The position numbers and the translations under genes were made by a program. From Calditrichia bacterium (GTDB lineage: Bacteria; Calditrichota; Calditrichia; RBG-13-44-9; J042): a stretch of DNA of 8,240 nucleotides. The notes below the pieces were generated by a model. The model was given only the letters and a program-made list of their open reading frames with translations. It searched no databases and was not told the DNA's origin. The first letter of the stretch is position 1. Each line of letters opens with the position of its first letter. The stretch spans positions 1 to 8,240 of the forward strand of contig JAUIFT010000074.1 of NCBI GenBank assembly GCA_030430345.1, written 5' to 3'. Below, one piece after another: positions 6,743-8,240 of this stretch.

Positions 6743-7405
6743 CTATTGGCCGGTGTTCATCCGCTTAGCGACTTCAGCAGCCAGTGCAGCATGATCGATG
6801 ATGCCGGTCCATTGGGCGACGATCTGTCCGTTTTCATCAATCAAAAAAAGCGCCGGAATCGCCTTAACATTGAGCTGATACCAGGCGGGTGCGTTCTTTG
6901 CATCCCAGAAAATCGGATAGGAAACATCAACCTTCTTCAGGAATTTATTGATCTTTTTCTTGCTATCTTTGCCTTCATCGATAGAAACGCCTATCACTGC
7001 CAGGCCTTCCTCTCCAAATTGTTCATACAGCTTTTCCAATTCAGGCATAATTTTCAGACAGGGGGTACACCAGCTTGCCCAAAAATCCAGAATGAGCAGT
7101 TTATTTTCGAAATCTTTCAGGAAAACGTCTTTTCCCTTGAGTGTTTCTACAACAAAATTTGGCGCCGGGCGCGGCAATACCGGGGGCAGATAACCGACAG
7201 GATCAGCATCGAACTCCTTCTTGCATCCTTTCGAACAAAAGTAATAATCTTTGCCCTCGTAGGCAGATTGAGCCCGAACTTTCTCCAGTTCGGTTTCTCC
7301 CTTTAATGCACAGACCATACAAAGTGCTTTATCCGGTTTTTTATCCTGGGCCGGGAAGGTAGATGAGAAACTGAAAAGTAAAGCAAATATAAATAGATAG
7401 CGCAT
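6743..7405 (-). CDS. Exported thioredoxin-like (TlpA/ResA-type) protein with an N-terminal YHS/TRASH-like metal-binding domain
   Basis: A 220-residue two-domain protein. Residues 1-20 are a signal peptide (MRYLFIFALLFSFSSTFPAQ). Residues 26-74 resemble a YHS/TRASH domain: CMVC (Cys29, Cys32), then YEGKDYYFCSKGCKKEF (Cys57, Cys61) and DPVGYL. In known YHS proteins these Cys residues bind metal, often copper. Residues 80-215 are a TlpA/ResA-type thioredoxin fold with LDFWASWCTPC (redox Cys113 and Cys116), a VIGVSIDEG strand, and Ile-Pro184 as the expected cis-proline before ALFLIDENGQ. The family reduces disulfides in the periplasm, for example in cytochrome c or copper-site assembly. The start at 7405 has AGGAG (complement of 7411-7415) 5 nt upstream; an upstream ATG at 7459 would overlap the preceding gene and bury the signal peptide. 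It starts 11 bp after the barrel gene's stop, so the two are probably co-transcribed and perhaps translationally coupled. The stop is TAG. Confidence 0.93.
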   Translation of the reverse strand: MRYLFIFALLFSFSSTFPAQDKKPDKALCMVCALKGETELEKVRAQSAYEGKDYYFCSKGCKKEFDADPVGYLPPVLPRPAPNFVVETLKGKDVFLKDFENKLLILDFWASWCTPCLKIMPELEKLYEQFGEEGLAVIGVSIDEGKDSKKKINKFLKKVDVSYPIFWDAKNAPAWYQLNVKAIPALFLIDENGQIVAQWTGIIDHAALAAEVAKRMNTGQ

Positions 7406-7416
7406 ATTATCTCCTG

Positions 7417-7884
7417 TTAGATACCAATCGACAATGAGATGCCGGCTTTTTCCAGCCAAACATACATCAAGCTGACGCCGTATTGGGCGGCAAAGTAATT
7501 AACTAGCAGATGCGAGCGTTCCCCGTCATACATGGGGCGGAACGAGAATCCCTTACCCAGTTCAAACGACGCCCCAACGGGAAAATTGAATCCTTCCTCC
7601 CATTCGGAATAATTGAGGCTGCCGTAAAACGACGTTCGCAGCAGCGGCAAATATTTGCTGACGGTCGCAAAGTAAGATTGTTCACCGGCGGGTGAGCCAA
7701 TCCGGTCCGAACTGGTGCCTAAAAACAACGCCGGCCGCTCTTCCGTTTCCGTTAGCAAGAATAATGTCAATAATGGACCGATTTCCTCAGCCTGCGGGTT
7801 AAGCTCTACGCCGGCCTGCAGCCGCTGATGAATCCGGTAATTCAACGTAAATCGCCAGCGGGGGCGATCCAGATTTGTATCCAC
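7417..7884 (-). CDS. 3' segment of the interrupted gene: beta-barrel portion
   Basis: If both UGAs act as stops, the downstream part can be read from a GTG at 7884, giving 155 residues without a signal peptide. Residues alternate polar and hydrophobic in strands, and the chain ends LSIGI, as expected for a barrel. A protein made this way would lack an export signal, and no ribosome site is evident upstream of the GTG. It is therefore more likely part of the longer frame from 8088 than a separate gene. Confidence 0.45.
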   Translation of the reverse strand: MDTNLDRPRWRFTLNYRIHQRLQAGVELNPQAEEIGPLLTLFLLTETEERPALFLGTSSDRIGSPAGEQSYFATVSKYLPLLRTSFYGSLNYSEWEEGFNFPVGASFELGKGFSFRPMYDGERSHLLVNYFAAQYGVSLMYVWLEKAGISLSIGI

Positions 7885-7933
7885 AAAACGGCCGGAAGCC
7901 GTCCACTTGGTATGTATCCCACTCCCACGGAGG

Positions 7934-7947
7934 GGTGCCCCTTCACC
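7934..7947 (-). other. Hairpin just downstream of the UGA pair
   Basis: On the minus strand GGTG (complement of 7944-7947), loop AAGGGG and CACC (complement of 7934-7937) form a 4-bp stem. The loop begins 16 nt after the first UGA and 7 nt after the second. Bacterial SECIS hairpins sit roughly 16-37 nt after the UGA with a G-bearing loop, so this fits only marginally for the first UGA and not for the second. Confidence 0.2.
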
Positions 7948-7950
7948 GGG

Positions 7951-7962
7951 TCAGCCAACTCA
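7951..7962 (-). other. Paired in-frame UGA codons (UGA-Val-Gly-UGA)
   Basis: The minus strand reads ACT TGA GTT GGC TGA CCC in the frame of the surrounding gene, that is Thr-stop-Val-Gly-stop-Pro. Both UGAs differ from UGG (Trp) by one G-to-A change and from UGU/UGC (Cys) by one third-position change. They are the only interruptions in 224 codons. Confidence 0.9.
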
Positions 7963-8088
7963 AGTGGGCGTCATGGAAAACTTCGGGCGTTCCCTGACGA
8001 CGGAATCTGCCGGCGCTTCCTGGGCAAATCCATTCGAGAGAAAAAAGAACAGGGCAAACAACGCCCCAAGGTTAAATATTTTTTTCAT
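7960..8088 (-). CDS. 5' segment of the interrupted gene: signal peptide portion
   Basis: If the first UGA is a stop, translation from ATG 8088 yields only 42 residues: a signal peptide and a short linker ending KFSMTPT. I chose 8088 because the signal peptide begins there (MKKIFN); a GUGAG lies about 6 nt upstream as a weak ribosome site. An ATG at 8172 would put 28 unrelated residues before the signal peptide. On its own this peptide has no evident function. Confidence 0.5.
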   Translation of the reverse strand: MKKIFNLGALFALFFFLSNGFAQEAPADSVVRERPKFSMTPT

Positions 8089-8148
8089 ACTGAGCTCACA
8101 ATATTCCTTAAGATTCAGATCCTTAGCCCCCAAAGAGTTCCGTAAAAT

Positions 8149-8176
8149 ATTATCCGTATTGGGTTGATACAATCAA
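8149..8176 (-). promoter_or_regulatory. Possible sigma70-type promoter for the barrel/YHS-TlpA operon
   Basis: On the minus strand TTGATT (complement of 8171-8176) and GATAAT (complement of 8149-8154) are 16 nt apart. The -10 matches consensus at five of six positions and the -35 at four. Transcription would start about 53 nt before the ATG at 8088. No better candidate lies nearby. Confidence 0.4.
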
Positions 8177-8196
8177 AAACTGTTATTTCAGAAGAT

Positions 8197-8211
8197 CCGG
8201 AAATTTTCCGG
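8197..8211. repeat. 15-nt odd palindrome upstream of the operon promoter
   Basis: CCGGAAA-T-TTTCCGG is a perfect palindrome around one central base. It lies about 20 bp upstream of the proposed -35 box, where an operator could sit. It may equally belong to coding sequence that continues past the window edge. Confidence 0.35.
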
Positions 8212-8240
8212 CAGCGCATATCAGGAATTTTCTTTGGGAT

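Larger units (their letters stand above)
7417..8088 (-). pseudogene. Small outer-membrane beta-barrel-like protein gene interrupted by two in-frame UGA codons (pseudogene or recoded)
   Basis: Read as one frame from ATG 8088 to TAA 7417, this is 223 codons with UGA only at codons 43 and 46. Residues 1-23 are a clear signal peptide (MKKIFNLGALFALFFFLSNG, then FAQ). Residues 24-42 are a hydrophilic linker. After the two UGAs comes PGEGAPLRGSGIHTKW and then a run of amphipathic beta strands (RWRFTLNYRI, LLTLFLLTET, TSFYGSLNYSEW, PVGASFELG, SLMYVWLEKAGISLSIGI) typical of a small outer-membrane barrel. I do not recognise the family. The signal peptide and the barrel lie in the same frame with no other stop between them, so they belong to one gene. 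The gene ends 11 bp before the YHS-TlpA gene. Three other tryptophans in the product use UGG. I label it a pseudogene as the conservative choice; UGA recoding is open. Confidence 0.6.

Noticed and set aside
6746..7306. 186-codon plus-strand ORF opposite the TlpA-like gene
   Set aside because: It is antisense to a gene with clear CxxC, YHS-like and signal peptide motifs; its own translation has no recognisable domain.
7828..8167. Plus-strand ORFs of 105 and 86 codons opposite the interrupted gene
   Set aside because: Both are antisense to the signal peptide and barrel frame; neither translation has a domain or a plausible ribosome site. They do not explain the UGA pair.

Overview
The window looks like chromosomal DNA from a Gram-negative bacterium of the FCB group (Bacteroidota, Ignavibacteria, Calditrichota or KSB1-like lineages). 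The best single clue is the C-terminal domain of the gene at 5322-6674, which has the NFPNPFN...YNTLGQ...PTGIYFY pattern of the type IX secretion (Por) sorting tail of those phyla. The lipoproteins, the modest GC content and the scattered palindromic and 7-bp tandem repeats between genes fit. This placement is inference; there is no rRNA or other marker gene.

Layout. (1) 2-304 (+): the 3' end of a gene cut by the window edge. (2) A leftward block 5117->422: an M19 membrane dipeptidase lipoprotein (5117-3894), a seven-repeat FG-GAP propeller probably anchored as a lipoprotein (3698-2388), and a 603-residue TPR protein with an N-terminal membrane anchor (2233-422). The gaps in this block (195 and 154 bp) hold repeat elements, so it need not be one transcript. 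(3) A rightward gene 5322-6674, divergent from the dipeptidase: a secreted protein with six Asp-boxes (BNR repeats) and a sorting tail. (4) A leftward gene pair 8088->6743, convergent with it: a small probable outer-membrane beta-barrel protein, then, 11 bp later, an exported thioredoxin-like (TlpA/ResA type) protein that carries an N-terminal YHS/TRASH-like metal-binding domain.

Every complete product appears to be exported or membrane-bound, so the window is an envelope/secretome neighbourhood. The FG-GAP propeller and TPR protein are plausible partners, since these two modules often occur together. The barrel gene and the YHS-TlpA gene have operon spacing.

The most unusual signal is in the barrel gene. 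Its 224-codon frame is open from a signal-peptide start at 8088 to a TAA at 7417 except for two UGA codons three codons apart (7962-7960 and 7953-7951, reading UGA-Val-Gly-UGA). The frame is the same on both sides. This may be a pseudogene or an assembly error, UGA read as an amino acid (Trp by local sense), or a UxxU selenocysteine motif; the sequence alone does not decide. Intergenic DNA also holds a roughly 100-bp nested inverted repeat, a REP-like palindrome, three families of 7-bp repeats and a perfect 8-bp-stem hairpin.
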